Assembly (NCBI GenBank): GCA_003255025.1
Contig: QANY01009110.1
Location: 1,674,001 to 1,738,000, forward strand
Length of the DNA: 64,000 nucleotides
Direction: 5' to 3'
Source: Datisca glomerata
Lineage: Eukaryota > Streptophyta > Magnoliopsida > Cucurbitales > Datiscaceae
This document shows, piece by piece, positions 47,094 to 59,475 of this stretch. The position numbers were made by a program, and so were the translations under genes. The notes below the pieces were generated by a model. It saw only the letters and a list, made by a program, of their open reading frames with translations. It was not told the DNA's origin and made no database searches. Position 1 is the first letter of the stretch. Each line of letters opens with the position of its first letter.

Positions 47094-48327
47094 TGTAATA
47101 TCCCAAAGATTATAAGGGGTATATTTATAATTCTAACCCCCACTCACGCCTTAACACACACTACACCCTAGAGTACCCCACCAATTAATATTATATATAC
47201 TCATAAACCTATCTTCTTCTCCATCTCTCTCTCTTTCTCTGGTAGTTTCACCCGCTTATAACCGTTGTTCTTCACCTCCCTCTCTTAAACATTTGAACGC
47301 AAGCCTCCATCTCTCCTTCTTCCTCTTTGTATCTCTTCATTGTTGATTCTCCGGTAAGCCATTTTCTTTCTTCCTATTTCTTTATTATTTTTTTAGTTTC
47401 TCTATTTCTCAATTCAAATTTCCTATTTCTATGTTTATATATATTTATCCAAATCTGAATTTTTATTCTTCAAATTCCAGCAAATTACATCCTATTATAT
47501 CTGCTTTCTGGCATTGTCATCGCATCACCGCCAGCAAGCTTCAATTCAGTAATTTTCATGTTCTCCTTTCTTTCTCTCTCTATTTTTCTGTCTCCCTCTC
47601 TCTGTCTCTTTCTCTCCTTCATCACCCTCTCCCGGTAACTGCTCTCACTCTCTCATTTTGTCTCTGGCAGCTCTCTCCCTCAGGCAGAAACTCCTCTGCT
47701 TTTCATTCTTTCAATTTCATCTTCGTCTGCATTTTAATTTTAGTAAGTAATCATCTTCTTGTTTCCTCTTTCTTTGTTATTTTTTTCTAGTTTCTTTATT
47801 TCTAAATCCAGATTTTCTATTTCAATGTTTAGATATATATATTTAGCCAAATATGAAATTTTCTAAAATTTCACAATTTACAATTCTTATTCATCACTGC
47901 TTGTTGAATCATTCTTACATCATCGCCATTCGATTCTGGTAATTTAAGATTTTCACCATGGAGTGAGAGACTTCCATAGACAGTGAAAATTTGAGATTTT
48001 CACCATTTATGATTATATGATGTTAGAAGCAGATTTTCAGTTTAATTTTTGTTGTTTCAGCAATTTTATGAATTTCCATGTTTGTCTTTCATATTTTATG
48101 GATTTCCGTGTTCGACACTATAACAGTTTAATGAATCATTTAATTCAAATTTATGAGTTAATATTCTCTTAAAATAATTTTATGCTTCCGCTATTTAACG
48201 TTAAAATTATGGTAAAATTAAGATTTTCAATATAGGGATTTTCTCAAATTAGGGTTTCAATTGAATTGAAGATTTTTGAATTGTTAAATTACAAGCACTT
48301 TTAACCCTCGAGGATCGGGACATTACA
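47094..48327 (+). repeat. Gypsy 5' LTR (1234 bp, internally deleted)
   Basis: It matches the 3' LTR at both ends but lacks about 1.16 kb present there (about 53000-54205). The junction near 47945-47990 shows repeated GATTTTCACCA, suggesting deletion between short repeats. Confidence 0.9.
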
Positions 48328-48329
48328 GT

Positions 48330-48342
48330 TTGATATCAGAGT
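48330..48342 (+). other. Degenerate primer-binding site (initiator tRNA-Met)
   Basis: TTGATATCAGAGT, two bases after the LTR, is TGGTATCAGAGC with changes. Confidence 0.7.
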
Positions 48343-48569
48343 AAATGTTTTAGATTCTGTAGACTTTTCTTAGTGAAAAATATGGCATGTCGCTCACTCG
48401 GCTCTTCCATCACCTTACAAGTCAGGTACCCACGCATGTTATATGTGTTTAATTATTGATTCAGTATGATGTACTTTAGTTTATTATGGTATGTTTGTTA
48501 CGTTTATGTTATATTTGCGCGTTAAGATTAGGCTTTTGGTAAGTCTTGACTTCTGTGGGTACCAGAGTA

Positions 48570-49110
48570 ATGGTTCCCCCTATGAGAAAAAATAATCACG
48601 CACCGGTCAATTCGACTGGGAACCCTCTAACAACCATGATCAAAATGTTTCGAGAATTTTGGGAATTGTTGAGGCAGACAGCGATGGCTCTCCCACCTGA
48701 ACAAAAACAACCGCAATAGATGACAACGGTTGATGTGCAACTGATCTACACATTCAGGAGGCTGAACCCGCCCAAATTAGACGGTCTCTCATTCGATCCA
48801 TTGTTAGCTGACGATTGGACTACAAGATTGGAGCAAATCTTCTAGTTTATGATGTGTTCTGAGATTTAATAGTTGGTTGTGTAACTTTTATGATGACACG
48901 AGAAGCTAAAAAATGGTGGGAGCTCACACAAAAAGCTCATGATGTTGTGCATAATCCGATGACTTGGGATCAATTTAAGAAGCTGTTCTTCGAGAAATAT
49001 TTTTCGATCACCGTTAGGACAAGTAAGAAGGTCAAATTTATTAAGCTGGTGCAAGGTAATATGACTGTTGCTGATTGTGAAAAAAAGTTTTCGCACTAAC
49101 TTGCCAGGAA
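48570..49110 (+). pseudogene. gag: Gypsy gag remnant
   Basis: The frame after 48890 encodes TREAKKWWELTQ and MTWDQFKKLFFEKYF, the retrotransposon gag (capsid) signature. Upstream, PPKLDG-like sequence is interrupted by stops, and the zinc knuckle expected before the protease is missing: sequence passes within a few codons from KLVQGNMTVADCEKKF to protease. Gag would form the virus-like particle; this one is broken. Confidence 0.8.
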
Positions 49111-49455
49111 GCCGAGCAGTCAGATACAATTGTGGCAGGTACATTACTTATACTAGGACATTCGGCTTTTACATTGATTGATTCTGGATCCACACACTCT
49201 TTTATATCTGCTTCATTTGTGACTCATGCATGTTTTCATGTTGTGCCATTGGGTTTTGAGTTATGTGTTTCTACGCCTTCTGGAGCTTTTCTCCTGGCTA
49301 ATAAGGCGATAAAGAGTTGTTCAATGCTGATTGCAGATAATGTTATGTATGCTAGGCTTATAGTCCTAGGGATGCATAATTTTGACGTAAACCTAGGGAT
49401 GAACTTGTTGGCTGCTAACTATGCCAACATAGACTGCTATCGAAAGGAAGTTTGA
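49111..49455 (+). pseudogene. Gypsy aspartic protease
   Basis: LIDSGSTHSFISASF is the active-site loop (D-S-G), followed by ADNVMYARLIVLGM and FDVNLGMNLLA, the usual flap and C-terminal parts of plant gypsy proteases. The stop at 49453 uncouples it from RT. The protease would cut the Gag-Pol polyprotein. Confidence 0.8.
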
Positions 49456-49572
49456 TTTTTACCTCCTGGTAGACTTACCTTCAAGTTTAGGGGATCCCAC
49501 CAACAACCTATACCATCTACTTTGCGGGTACAACTCCTACTTGATTGTGATAACTAGGGTTACTTAGCTTCT

Positions 49573-50990
49573 GTGGTGGATACAACTAAGACAAATGTGG
49601 ATATTCGATTAGTTCTAGTCGTTTGTGAATTTTTGGATGTATTTCCCGATGATTTGCTAAGACTTCCTCCTCAGGAGACAAATTTTCATATTGATTTGGT
49701 ACCAGGCACTGCCCTTATATCCAAAGCTCCGTATCGTATGGCTCCTGCAGAGTTGAAAGAACCTAAGGACCAACTTCAAGAATTACTGGATAAAGGGTTT
49801 CATTAAACCAAGTTTTTCTCCTTGGGGTGCTCCAGTATTATTTGTTAAAATGAATGATTGATCGATGAGGCACATTGACTACAGGGAGTTGAATAGAGTC
49901 ACTATCAAGATTAAGTATGCGTTACCGCACATTGAGGATTTGTTTGATCAACTTCAGGGGGCATCAGTATTCTCTAAGATTGATTTGAGATCAAGTTACC
50001 ATCAGCTCAGGATTCGAGATGAGGATATTCTTAAGACAATGTTTCGTACTTGTTACGGCCATTATGAGTTTGTGGTGATGCCGTTTGGATTAACTAATGC
50101 TCTGGTAGCCTTCATGGATCTGATGAACAAAGTGTTCAAAGATTACTTGGATTCTCTTGTGATTGTCTCCATTGATGATATTCAGGTGTACTCTAGATCG
50201 AAGGTTGAGCATATAGATCACTTTAGAATTGTTTTGCAATTGTTAAAGACACACCCGTTATATGCCAAGTTCCAGAAGTATGAGTTTTGGCTTCAATAAG
50301 TGTCATTCCTTGGTCATGTGGTATCTCCATTAACTTGTCTAAGATTGAAGCAGTGATTAGTTGGCCTCAACCAACAAATGTTGAGGAAGTTCGTAGTTTT
50401 CTGGCTCTAGAAGGATATTACAGGAGATTCGTTGAGGGTTTTGTAAAGATCACTGTTCCACTTATTCAGTTGACCAGGAAAAATGCCACCTTTACTTGGA
50501 CGGCTGGATGTGAGAAATGTTTTCAGAACCTTAAACAAAATTTAGTGTCACCACATGTGTTGACCATTCTAGATGGTGAAAATGATTTTGTGATTTACAG
50601 TGATGCTTCCAAGAGAGGTTTGGGTTATGTTTTGATGCAACGGGGAAATGTCATAACATATGCTTCTCGTCAGCTCAAGCCTTATGAACAGAACTATCCT
50701 ACACATGATTTGGAGTTGGCTGCAGTTGTATTTTCCCTCAAGATTTGGAGACATTACTTATATGGCTGTAAGTGCTAGACTTACACAGATCATAAGAGTC
50801 TTAAGTACTTTTTCACTTAGAAAGAGCTTAACATGAGGCAACGCCGTTCGTTGGAACTGGTGAAAGATTATGACTGTGAGATCATTTATCACCCAGGAAA
50901 GGCAAATGCTGTGGCTGATGCCTTAAGTAAAAAATCAGTCCATTTAGTAGCACTTATTACATCTCAAAAGCATATCCTGGATGATTTTGA
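49573..50990 (+). pseudogene. Gypsy reverse transcriptase and RNase H, frameshifted
   Basis: [10 protein letters not shown] and the [12 protein letters not shown] linker precede RT. RT motifs: [41 protein letters not shown], and the polymerase box as SIDDIQVYS (usually FIDDILVYS). There is a stop/frame change near 49806, another near 50298, and in-frame TAG codons at 50776 and 50818. RNase H shows D in [14 protein letters not shown] in [10 protein letters not shown] in TYTDHKSLKYF, then HPGKANAVADALS. These would copy element RNA into cDNA, but no continuous frame remains. Confidence 0.88.
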
Positions 50991-51169
50991 ACGTGTCAAG
51001 ATTCATGTATTGCTGAAAGACACTACAAAGCAATCAACACAACTCACAGTTCAACCGTCATTGCAGCTGCGTATTATCAATGCACAAACTCAGACTTTGA
51101 GTTACTTTTGATCCGTAGAGAAGTGGGTTCAAACAAAAGACAAGGGTTTGATGTTAGTAATAATTGAGC

Positions 51170-51596
51170 TCTTCGCTTTCATAGGAGGCTTTGTGTTCCG
51201 AAGGATGCGGTCATTAGGCAGGAATTACTCACGGAGGCTCATAGTTCACCATACAGTGTGCACCTTGACAGTACTAAGATGTGTCGCGATTTAAAGTTAC
51301 ATTCTTGGTGGAATGGTACGAAGCATGATACCATTGTGTTTGTTAGTAAATGTTTTGGTGTGTCAGCAGATCAAGGATTTAGAGACAGCGACAATCTGAC
51401 TATGATTTCAGGGCTACCGAGGACGATAAAAGGTTATAACTCCATTTGGGTTGTGGGGGATCGTCTTACCAAATCTGAACACTTTTTGCCTGGCAAGGCT
51501 CCGTTTGAGGCACTTTATGGGAAAAAGTGTCGGTCGCCAGTTTACTGGGATGATGTTGTCGAACAAGAGATTTTAGGCCCTGACTTGGTTTAGTTA
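51170..51596 (+). pseudogene. Gypsy integrase with most of the catalytic core deleted
   Basis: The N-terminal zinc-binding part is present but altered (LLTEAHSSPYSVH, KCFGV). The frame then reaches GYNSIWVVGDRLTKSEHFLP and jumps directly to APFEALYGKKCRSPVYWDD. Roughly 100 residues between these two, including the second Asp and the Glu of the D,D-35-E core, are missing, so integration function is lost. Confidence 0.82.
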
Positions 51597-51628
51597 TGAA
51601 TGAAGCTCTTTAAAAAATCAGAGATAGA

Positions 51629-52135
51629 ATGATGACCGCTCAGGGTAGGCAAAAGAGTTATACATATGTTAGGAGAAAAGACCTCGAATTCGAAGTGGGT
51701 GACCATGTGTTTCTCAAGGTTGCGCCAATGAAGGGTGTTATGCGTTTTGGTCGTAAGGGGAAGTTGGGTCCACGGTTTATCGGTCTTTTTGAGATTTTGG
51801 ATTGTATCGGTCTTTTGGCTTACGAGCTCACTTTACCACCAGCTCTTTCAGGTGTTCAGAATGTGTTTCACGTCTTAATGCTTCACAAGTACGTGCACGA
51901 TTTAATGAACGTCATCAATTTGCAATCTTTGCAAGTTCGTGATGATCTTACTTATGAGGAGAAGTCAGTCAGAATTCTAGAGCGCACGAATCAAACTCTT
52001 CGTAACAGAACGGTTCAGTTAGTTAAGATTCTCTGGGGAAATCATCGGATCGAGGAAGCAACATGGAACGAGAAACGGGGATATGTGTCAAGTATCCAGA
52101 GTTATTTCAATAAGGTAAATTCCTTTCGAGGATGA
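51629..52135 (+). pseudogene. Gypsy integrase C-terminal domain
   Basis: An open frame with EFEVGDHVFLKVAPMKGVMRF, GKLGPRFIGLFEIL, NVFHVLMLHKYVHD, and the chromodomain-like tail YEEKSVRILERTNQTLRNR/EEATWNE. It follows the truncated core after a stop at about 51593. Confidence 0.8.
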
Positions 52136-52142
52136 AAGTTTT

Positions 52143-52156
52143 TAAGGAAAGGAAAA
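52143..52156 (+). other. Polypurine tract of the gypsy element
   Basis: TAAGGAAAGGAAAA sits immediately before the TG of the 3' LTR, the position of the plus-strand primer. Confidence 0.8.
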
Positions 52157-54551
52157 TGTAATACCCCAAAGATTATAAGAGGTAGATTTGTAATTCTAAC
52201 CCCCCACTCACACCTTAATACACACTACATCTTAGAGTAACCCACCAACTAATATTATATATACTCTAAAACCCATCTTCTTCTCCATCTCTCCCTCTTT
52301 CTCTGACAGTTTCACCCGCTTATAACCGTTGTTTTTCACCTCCCTCTCTCAAACGTTTAACAGCAAGCCTTCATCTCTCCTTCTTCCTCTTTGTATCTCT
52401 CCATTGTTGATTCTCTGGTAAGCCATCTTCTTTTTTCCTCTTTCTTTATTATTTTTCTAGTTTCTCTATTTCTCAATTCAAATATCCCATTTCTATGTTT
52501 ATATATATTTATCCAAATCTGAACTTTTAGTCTTCAAATTCCAGCAATTTACATCCTATTGTATCTGTTTTTGGCATCATCATCGCATCACTGCCTGCAA
52601 GCTTCAATTCGGTAATTTTCATGTTCTCCTTTCTTTTTCTCTCTATTTTTCTGTCTCCTTCTCTCGGTCTCTCTCTCCCCTCCATCACCCTTTCATAGTA
52701 ACTGCTCCCGCTCTCTCGTTTTGCCTCTAGCAGCTCTCTCCCTCAAGTGGAAACTCCTCTGCTTCTCATTCTTTCAATTTCATCTTCGTTGCATTTTAAT
52801 TTCAGTAAGTAATCATCTTATTGTTTCCTCTTTATTTGTTTATTTCTAGTTTTTTTATTTCTCAACCCAGATTTTCTATTTCAATGTTTAGATATATATA
52901 TTTAGCAAATATGAAATTTTCTAAAATTTCATAATTTACAATTCTTGTTCGTCACTACTTGTTGAATCATTCTTACATGGTAGCCAATCGAATTCCGGTA
53001 AGTTGTTTTTCTTTCCTCCTTGTTTTTCTTCGTCTCTGTTTTGCCTATAATTGGGTATTGCGGCCCAGTTGTTTTTTTACCTGACACATACAACCCAATT
53101 GGATCGGTCCATCTGAACCAGACTAGAGTGGTTCGGTTCAGTCAAACCGAACTGAAATCGGTTTAGTTAGACCATACCAAACTGGATCAACCTGACCATA
53201 CCAAACTGACCCAAACCAGCAGATCCGAACCATTCATCCCACCCGAATCTAGTTGAACTAGTTTGAACCGCTTGATCAATTTACACCCGACTTAATTTCC
53301 ACTTGTTTCCGACCACTTCCCTTCCTAGGTAATTAAATAATTGTAGATATTATATGAATATATTGTGATCTGGGATCCTTAAATTTCAGGTTATTAGCTG
53401 CTGAATTTAATTCATAGAGAATACATGTAAGTAGATTTACATAGTAATTCGGTTCATATAAGTATAGCATATATAATTATTTTTTATTATTTTTTTATGT
53501 TGCTCAATCTTATGATCAAGTGTGTTATTTATTTTTTCATATCATGATGAAATTATTTACCATGTTATGCATGATTATATTTTGAGTTATACACGTAATA
53601 GTTGTATTGTTTATGTTCATGAACAAGATATGTGTTTATTCATGTATATGTAATAATGTGATTTATGAATCTTAACTCAAGTAAAGTGATAAATAAATAA
53701 GAGGTAGACTCAGTCATGACCCTTGGTTATCAAGTCACCAGATTATTCACGTCATGTTATCAGTTATACGGTTGAGTGTCACCGCGTTCATGTTAGCATC
53801 CTTAAAGTTCAGATAACTTTAAGTGACATCAAGTTTCAAGGACACTCAATCCATCATGTTTACGTTCATGTTATAAGTTCATGTTCAAGTGTGAATCAAT
53901 TCTGGTTATGTTGTTAATCAAGGGATATGCCTAATCAAATTATGATCAAGCAAGTTCATTATTTGCAAGAATAAGTTCAAGTTCAAGTTATATGTTAACC
54001 ACAAAATCAGTTATGTTAATTAATTACAAGTACTTTACGTTATTTAACAATCAAGTGAATGCGTTGAATTAAATTTGCATAAGTTATATATTTACATTTA
54101 TGTCATGTGAAACTTATTAGTATGTGAGTTTATTTACTGAGTATTTTAATACTCACCCCCCATAGATGGATATGTTGCAGGTGATAGCGAGCAACATGAA
54201 TGACGGACTGCCATAGACAGCGAAAATATGAGATTTTTCACCATTTATGATTATATGATGTTAGAAACATATTTTCAGTTTAATTACTGTTATTTTAGGA
54301 ATTTTATGAATTTTCATGTTTTATGGATTTCCGTGTTTGAAATTATTATAGTTAATGTATCATGTAATTTAAATTTATGAGTTAATATTCTCTTAAAATA
54401 ATTTTATGCTTCCGCTATTTAACTTTAAAATTATGGCAAAATTAGGATTTTTAATTTGGGGATTTTCTCAAATTAGGGTTTCAATTGAATTAAAAAAATT
54501 TTAATTGTTAAATTATAAGCATGTTTAACCCTCGAGGATCGGGGCATTACA
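52157..54551 (+). repeat. Gypsy 3' LTR (2395 bp, full length)
   Basis: It begins TGTAATACCCC and ends GGGGCATTACA. It includes the segment missing from the 5' LTR, with ATACTCACCCCCCAT and TGTTGCAGGTGA, motifs common near the 3' end of plant gypsy LTR transcripts. A CGAACC/GGTTCGG cluster at 53100-53280 may be a small older insertion. Confidence 0.88.
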
Positions 54552-54556
54552 AGAAT

Positions 54557-54871
54557 GATGTTGATAAAAAATCTGCTTCTCAGTTTAAGCCAGTTCAATA
54601 TTCTCCCTGACTTGAACGATTGGCGATGAAGAAGTGGTCGTCACTACTCTGCAACGGTAAGCCCTTTGGTTCTTGGTCATTGTTAGGGTCATTGCTTTGC
54701 AACTACAGAGATGTGTTGGCAGAAGAAATGCCTCGAGCTAAAAAGCAGTTTTGAAATCCAATGTCGCTACCACGATTCAGTCTTTGTACTCCCCATAGCC
54801 TACAATCATTCTCTTTTGTTTTAAGTAAGTCCGTAGAGCATTTAAGTCAGTTTGAGAGAGTAAACTTACTC
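54557..54871. other. Short unique DNA between the gypsy and copia elements
   Basis: Former neighbour of 46699-47088. No gene recognised. Confidence 0.4.
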
Positions 54872-54876
54872 ATTTT

Positions 54877-55084
54877 TAAAGAATTATATAGAACGTTGAA
54901 TAAGAGAAGAGCAGAAAGTAAGAAGAAGAAGAAAGAAGGAAAGAAGGAGAAGAAATAGATCTAATCAATTATTAGCAAACTACACCAGAGGAACAATAGT
55001 TTATACAAGCTATTCCACCACCTAACAATTTGTTAAAGATAAAAGATAGAAATACCCTTAAACTAACAATCATATCACTTAACA
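54877..55084 (-). repeat. Copia 3' LTR
   Basis: It matches 63734-63940 along its length. In + orientation it starts TAAAGAATTATA (TG mutated to TA) and ends TATCACTTAACA. Confidence 0.9.
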
Positions 55085-55095
55085 CCCCCAAACTT
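55085..55095 (-). other. Copia polypurine tract
   Basis: On the minus strand AAGTTTGGGGG directly precedes the 3' LTR. Confidence 0.7.
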
Positions 55096-55099
55096 ATCC

Positions 55100-55492
55100 G
55101 ACAATCAATGGTAAGTTTGTCTCTTAAGAATTGAAATTGAGAAATAGGGAGTGGTTTAGTGAATAAGTATGCAAGTTGTGAGGGAGAAGGGATGTACTTA
55201 ACTACCAAATCATTTTTCATGACTTTTTCTCTAACAAAATGAAAATCTATTTCTACATGTTTGGTTCTAGCATGAAGAATGGGGTTGGAAGCCAATGAAA
55301 TGGCCAAAGTATTATCACGATGAATTGTAGGAGCTTGTGAGTGATATATATGGAAATCTTTGAGAATCTGTCTGATCCAACTAAGCTTTGTAACAATGTT
55401 GGCCAAAGATTTATACTCTCCCTCTGTAGAGGACGTGCCACTGTAGTCTGCTTCGTGGCACTCCAAGAAATCAGGTTGGATCCTATAAACAA
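55100..55492 (-). pseudogene. Copia RNase H
   Basis: Minus-strand frame with SGTSSTEGEYKSLANIV, KLSWIRQILKDF, TIHRDNTLAISLASNP, ARTKHVEIDFHFVREKV and LAYLFTKPLP, the standard C-terminal copia RNase H. One frame change at the N-terminal side (W-S-A-T-K-Q) separates it from RT. It would remove the RNA strand after cDNA synthesis. Confidence 0.88.
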
Positions 55493-55593
55493 GACAAAGC
55501 CAGAAGTATAGCGTCTATCACTTGGGTCTCTAGCCTAATCAGCATCACTAAAGGCCATGATTCAAGGTGCCACTAACATATCTCAAAATATGT

Positions 55594-57041
55594 TTAACAA
55601 TAATAAATGAACAACAATAGAGAATGCATGAGTTGACAAATACGATTCAAAGCAAAACTTAAATCAGGTCTAGTGAAAGTTAAATACTGAAGGGAACCAA
55701 CTATGCTTCTATTGAAAGAGATATTAGAGAAGGGATAACTAATATGATTGTACAAATGGGATTTTATAGAGCAAGAAGACTGACATGGCTTAACAGTACT
55801 CATGCCTACCTTATTAAGCAAGTCCGTAGTATATTTCTGTTGATTAATAAAAATTCCAGCAGAAGTTCTAGTAATTTCAAGACTTAAGAAATAATACAGA
55901 TTCCCTAAATCAGTTATATCAAAATCTGTTGTTAACTTACTAACAATGTTGTCTATCATGATAGAATCAGTCACAGTAATGATAATATCATCAACATACA
56001 ATAAAATGTAAATGATAAAGGTAGAAGAAGCATAAATGAAGAGGGAAGTGTTAGCCTGAGATGCAACAAAACCAAGGGAAAGCAGATGAGTAGTAAAACG
56101 CTCAAACTAGGCTCTTGACGCCTGCTTAAGACCGTACAATGATTTGTAAACATACTTGATGTTCCTTATCTATAAAGCCCTAAGGTTGACACATATGAAC
56201 TTCTTCACACAAAGAACCATGTAAAAATGCATTCTTAACATCAAGTTGCCTTAATGATTAGTTATAAGTAGCAACAAGAGAAAGTAAAATAAGAACAATT
56301 GGCATCTTAATGACGGGGCTGAAAGTTTCCTCTATATTCTAGGTTAGTCTGTTGGTGAAAGCCCTTTGCTACCAATATGGTTTTATACCTAGCTATAGAT
56401 CTATCTGGGTTATACTTTAGTTTGTAAATCCATTTACACCCCATAAGATTTTTGTGAGGAGACAAAGGCATCAAAGGCCAGGTATTTTGAGCAATCAAGG
56501 CTCTATATTCATCATTCATGGCCTGAGTCCATTCTGAACTCTTGGCAGCAGTGGTATAACAAGGGGGTTTAATGTGAGAGGATTGAATTAAAGGTCCAAA
56601 CATAACAAAAGCTTTCTTTTTATGGATACTAGATTTAGATATGGTTTGCATAGGGTGTGTAGACTGTGATGTGTTTAAAATGACATCGCCAGTCCGAATA
56701 GAATGAGGAGGACAAATATTATTATCAATAGTAGGAGCAGAGGATATATCATGAAATCTAGCAGCATGCTTGTGAGGAGAAATATTAATATATGGAGAAA
56801 CAGAGGGTGATATATGAGTAGACAAATCAATACATGAAGGAGAAGTACAAACATAATCACGAGCAGAATTAGTATATGCAGTATCAGTGGCTAAAACACT
56901 AGAAGGTGCAGAATTAAAATTAGTTTTAGAAAAAAGACCAGAAGCAATATCAAGATAAGATAGAGGAGTAGTGTTACTAATAGTCAAATTGGAAGAAGGT
57001 AAAGAAGCAGTAGTAATAGTCCCAATCCCATTAGTTATCAA
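55594..57041 (-). pseudogene. Copia reverse transcriptase, frameshifted
   Basis: In minus-strand order: SSEWTQAMNDEYRALIAQNTW, GCKWIYKLKYNPDRSIARYK and LVAKGFHQQTNLEYRGNF (start of copia RT), then, in other frames, a YGLKQA-like segment at about 56120 and MYVDDIIITVTDS with the catalytic YVDD, DLGNLYYFLSLEI, and GSLQYLTFTRPDLSFALNRI. At least two frame changes separate the pieces. The frame at 56580-57041 is the Ser/Thr-rich integrase-RT linker. Confidence 0.88.
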
Positions 57042-57076
57042 ATGATTTTGTAATAAAGGAAGAGGAGAGGAGTACC

Positions 57077-58020
57077 TTATTGAGTAGTAAGCTGCGTAGA
57101 AGAGTTAGAGACATCAAAATGATAACATTGTTCATAAAAAATATGTCTAGAAATATAAATTGTTTGAGAATGCAAGTCATAGCAAATGTGATCCTTTTGA
57201 TTCAAAGCGCATCCCAAAAACACACATTGAACAATTTTAATGTTAAATTTGTTTTTTATGTATGGTTTTAAGTTAAGATAGAAAGAACACCCAAATATTC
57301 TAAAGGAATCATATCCAGGAAGCCTACCAAACAATTTCTGAAAAGGAGAAATGTTGATGAGCTAGGCATTCTATTAATAAAAAAAGCAGAAACATTAAAA
57401 GGGATAGTTCCAAAAGGTTTTAGGAATAAAGGCATAATGCAAAAGTGTTAAACCTATCTCAACTAGGCGTCGATGCTTCCATTCATCAACTCCATTCTGT
57501 TGAGAAATATAAGGACATGTTATTTGATGTTGAATACCATGTTCATGCATAAAGGACTTAAAAGAAAGATTAATGTATTCTCCTCCACCATCAGATCTTA
57601 ACCACTTAATATTTGTATCAAACATATTTTTGACAAGAGGCTTAAAACGCTTAAATACTACAAATACATCATACTTTTGAACAATGGGAAATAACCAGAT
57701 GAATCAAGGCATGTCATCAATAAAAATAATATAATACTGGTGCCCAGGTAACAAAATAGTAGGGGAAGGACCACAAACATCAATATGAACAATATCTAAA
57801 GGAAAAAAGGATAAAGAATCAGAAAGAGGAAAATGTAATCTTGTCATTTTATTTGAAACACAGCTTACATAGAGAGTATTATTAGAAATTGAAGGATTAT
57901 AAGCAATTCCTATGCTTAAAATGTGTTTAACAACATTAGGAGAGGGGTGACCTAACCTAGAATGTCATACAGAAATAGAGGTCTTAGCACCAAGATATGC
58001 AATATTTTTCTTAGGTAATG
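57077..58020 (-). pseudogene. Copia integrase, with stops
   Basis: The minus strand shows a GHPSP-like zinc-binding remnant near 57950, a first catalytic-Asp region near 57790 (HIDVCGPS), then WLRSDGGGEYINLSF (second Asp) and SQQNGVDEWKHRRLVE (the Glu, with AER changed to DEW), followed by FGRLPGYDSFRIFGCSFYLN and QTIYISRHIFYEQ. Internal stops break it into the frames 57077-57334 and 57395-57625. Confidence 0.85.
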
Positions 58021-58044
58021 TAACAAGTATATGATATAGACCAT

Positions 58045-58413
58045 TCACATAATGACCCTCGTGAATGATTGTGCATGATGCCTTATCTTGAATAAAGAAA
58101 GATTGATCATCAAAGATAAACCTACAATTATTATCCAATCAAAGCTTATACACAGAAGTAAGTTTGAAGATAACTCAGGAACACAATATAATTCATATAG
58201 AGGAAAAACAGTATAAGAAGTTTGAATCATACCAGACCCAGTGTGAGAAATTGATAAAGATTGTCCATTGCCAATGGATATCCCTTCTTCACCGCTATAT
58301 TCAGCCGTGTTGAAGATATTCGCAAGATCAATATTTAAGTGAGTATTACACACGGTGTCTAAAAGCCATACATGTGCGTCATTGGGATGAGAATTTTGTG
58401 TCATATCATTCAT
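58045..58413 (-). pseudogene. Copia protease
   Basis: HVWLLDTVCNTHLNIDLANI corresponds to the usual WLLDSGATxH active site with DSGA replaced by DTVC, so the catalytic triad is damaged. ISIGNGQSLSISHTGSG and LYCVPELSSNLL follow, as in intact elements. Confidence 0.8.
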
Positions 58414-58620
58414 GGCAGTGAGAATTTGTGGAAAATTTCACATTTGGTAGGAGAAATTCAGTCGATGGTAACAACCAGCCGCATATGTCCCATACGATTG
58501 CAGATTTGGCATTGAATTTTGGCGTTTTGAATGCGGGTGTAATTTGTAGAAGTCTTGAAATTTTGTTGAAGTGCTGGTTTTGCTCCAAGAATAGAGGATT
58601 GGGGAGAGAAATTCGATGCT
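58414..58620 (-). pseudogene. gag: Copia gag zinc-knuckle end
   Basis: One minus-strand frame reads CQICNRMGHMRLVV, a CCHC knuckle (CxxCxxxxH) whose last Cys is lost. It is the 3' part of gag; the rest lies beyond the CACTA insertion, at 62756-63700. Confidence 0.6.
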
Positions 58621-58763
58621 CACTACTACAATATAGGGTTTAGATAACGAGTAAATTCGTCATTATAACCCTATATCGATGGCTGACCGACTGTCATATA
58701 TCAGGTTGTCATCTTTAGTCATTTTAAACAAAAACCGTCAATATAGGGTACCGCAAAAGTAAT

Positions 58764-58868
58764 TAGATGACGGGGATTACCCATCATCATAGGTGGCAGA
58801 AAAAACAATTAGATGACGGGGATTACCATTATCATAGGTGTCAGAAAAGCAAATAGATGACGGGGATT
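58764..58868 (+). repeat. CACTA subterminal repeats
   Basis: Three copies of TAGATGACGGGGATT spaced about 45 bp apart. In CACTA elements such repeats bind the TnpA-type protein. Confidence 0.75.
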
Positions 58869-59475
58869 TCCCGTCTTTAAAGGTACCCTAACTCTTTTTA
58901 AAAAAACTTTCATGGAAAGGCATTGCCTTCCCATGACAGCCTTTCAACATGTTCCAGTAAAGAGAGAAAAGGAAGTTGTAACACGAGAAAGCTTTAAACA
59001 CCGTTTTGTTGCACAAACTCAAATCAAGAAAGCATGAATAAAGAAGCAATAGAGATTTTAATGTGTGGTTTGAAGAACGAAAAGTATAAGCATTTCAAGA
59101 AATTACTAGGAGAGCACAATATCTTAAGCCTATAGGAATAGCTAATGAAGTCAAAATTTGCTGTAAACTTCCAAGAACTAGGACTTAAGGTGATTTTTTT
59201 TATCTAGAATAGTCTGAAAGGTTAGTAGCAGAAGTAATGCTAGAAGCTTTAGATGCGTGAGCAAGTGTAACTATGTAGCAAACTAAGTTATATGACTAGT
59301 AAAATCCTCAAGCCATGATGCTGAAACTAGCAGTCAACTCCCAAGAACAATAACTCAAGGTGGATTTGATATATATGGTCGAAAAAGGTCCTTCTAACCA
59401 AGTTCAGTGTATGAATTTCTACGCTTTTTTGAACTTTAGAAGGGTTCCACACATACGTAAAAATGAATCATCAAC

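Larger units (their letters stand above)
47094..54551 (+). mobile_element. Ty3/gypsy LTR retrotransposon, decayed
   Basis: Unit with 5-bp target duplication AGAAT, LTRs starting TGTAATA and ending ATTACA, a degenerate initiator-Met primer site, a polypurine tract, and the order gag-PR-RT-RH-INT on the + strand, which defines Ty3/gypsy. The C-terminal integrase region (RFGRKGKLGPRFIG, LTYEEKSVRILERTNQ, LVKILWGNHRIEEATW) resembles the degenerate chromodomain tail of Tekay/Del-like elements; the clade is tentative. Frameshifts, stops and an integrase deletion make it non-autonomous. Confidence 0.93.

Noticed and set aside
54972..58623. Reading the copia pieces as a possible active gene
   Set aside because: Frame changes, internal stops, a mutated protease active site and a CACTA insertion break it.
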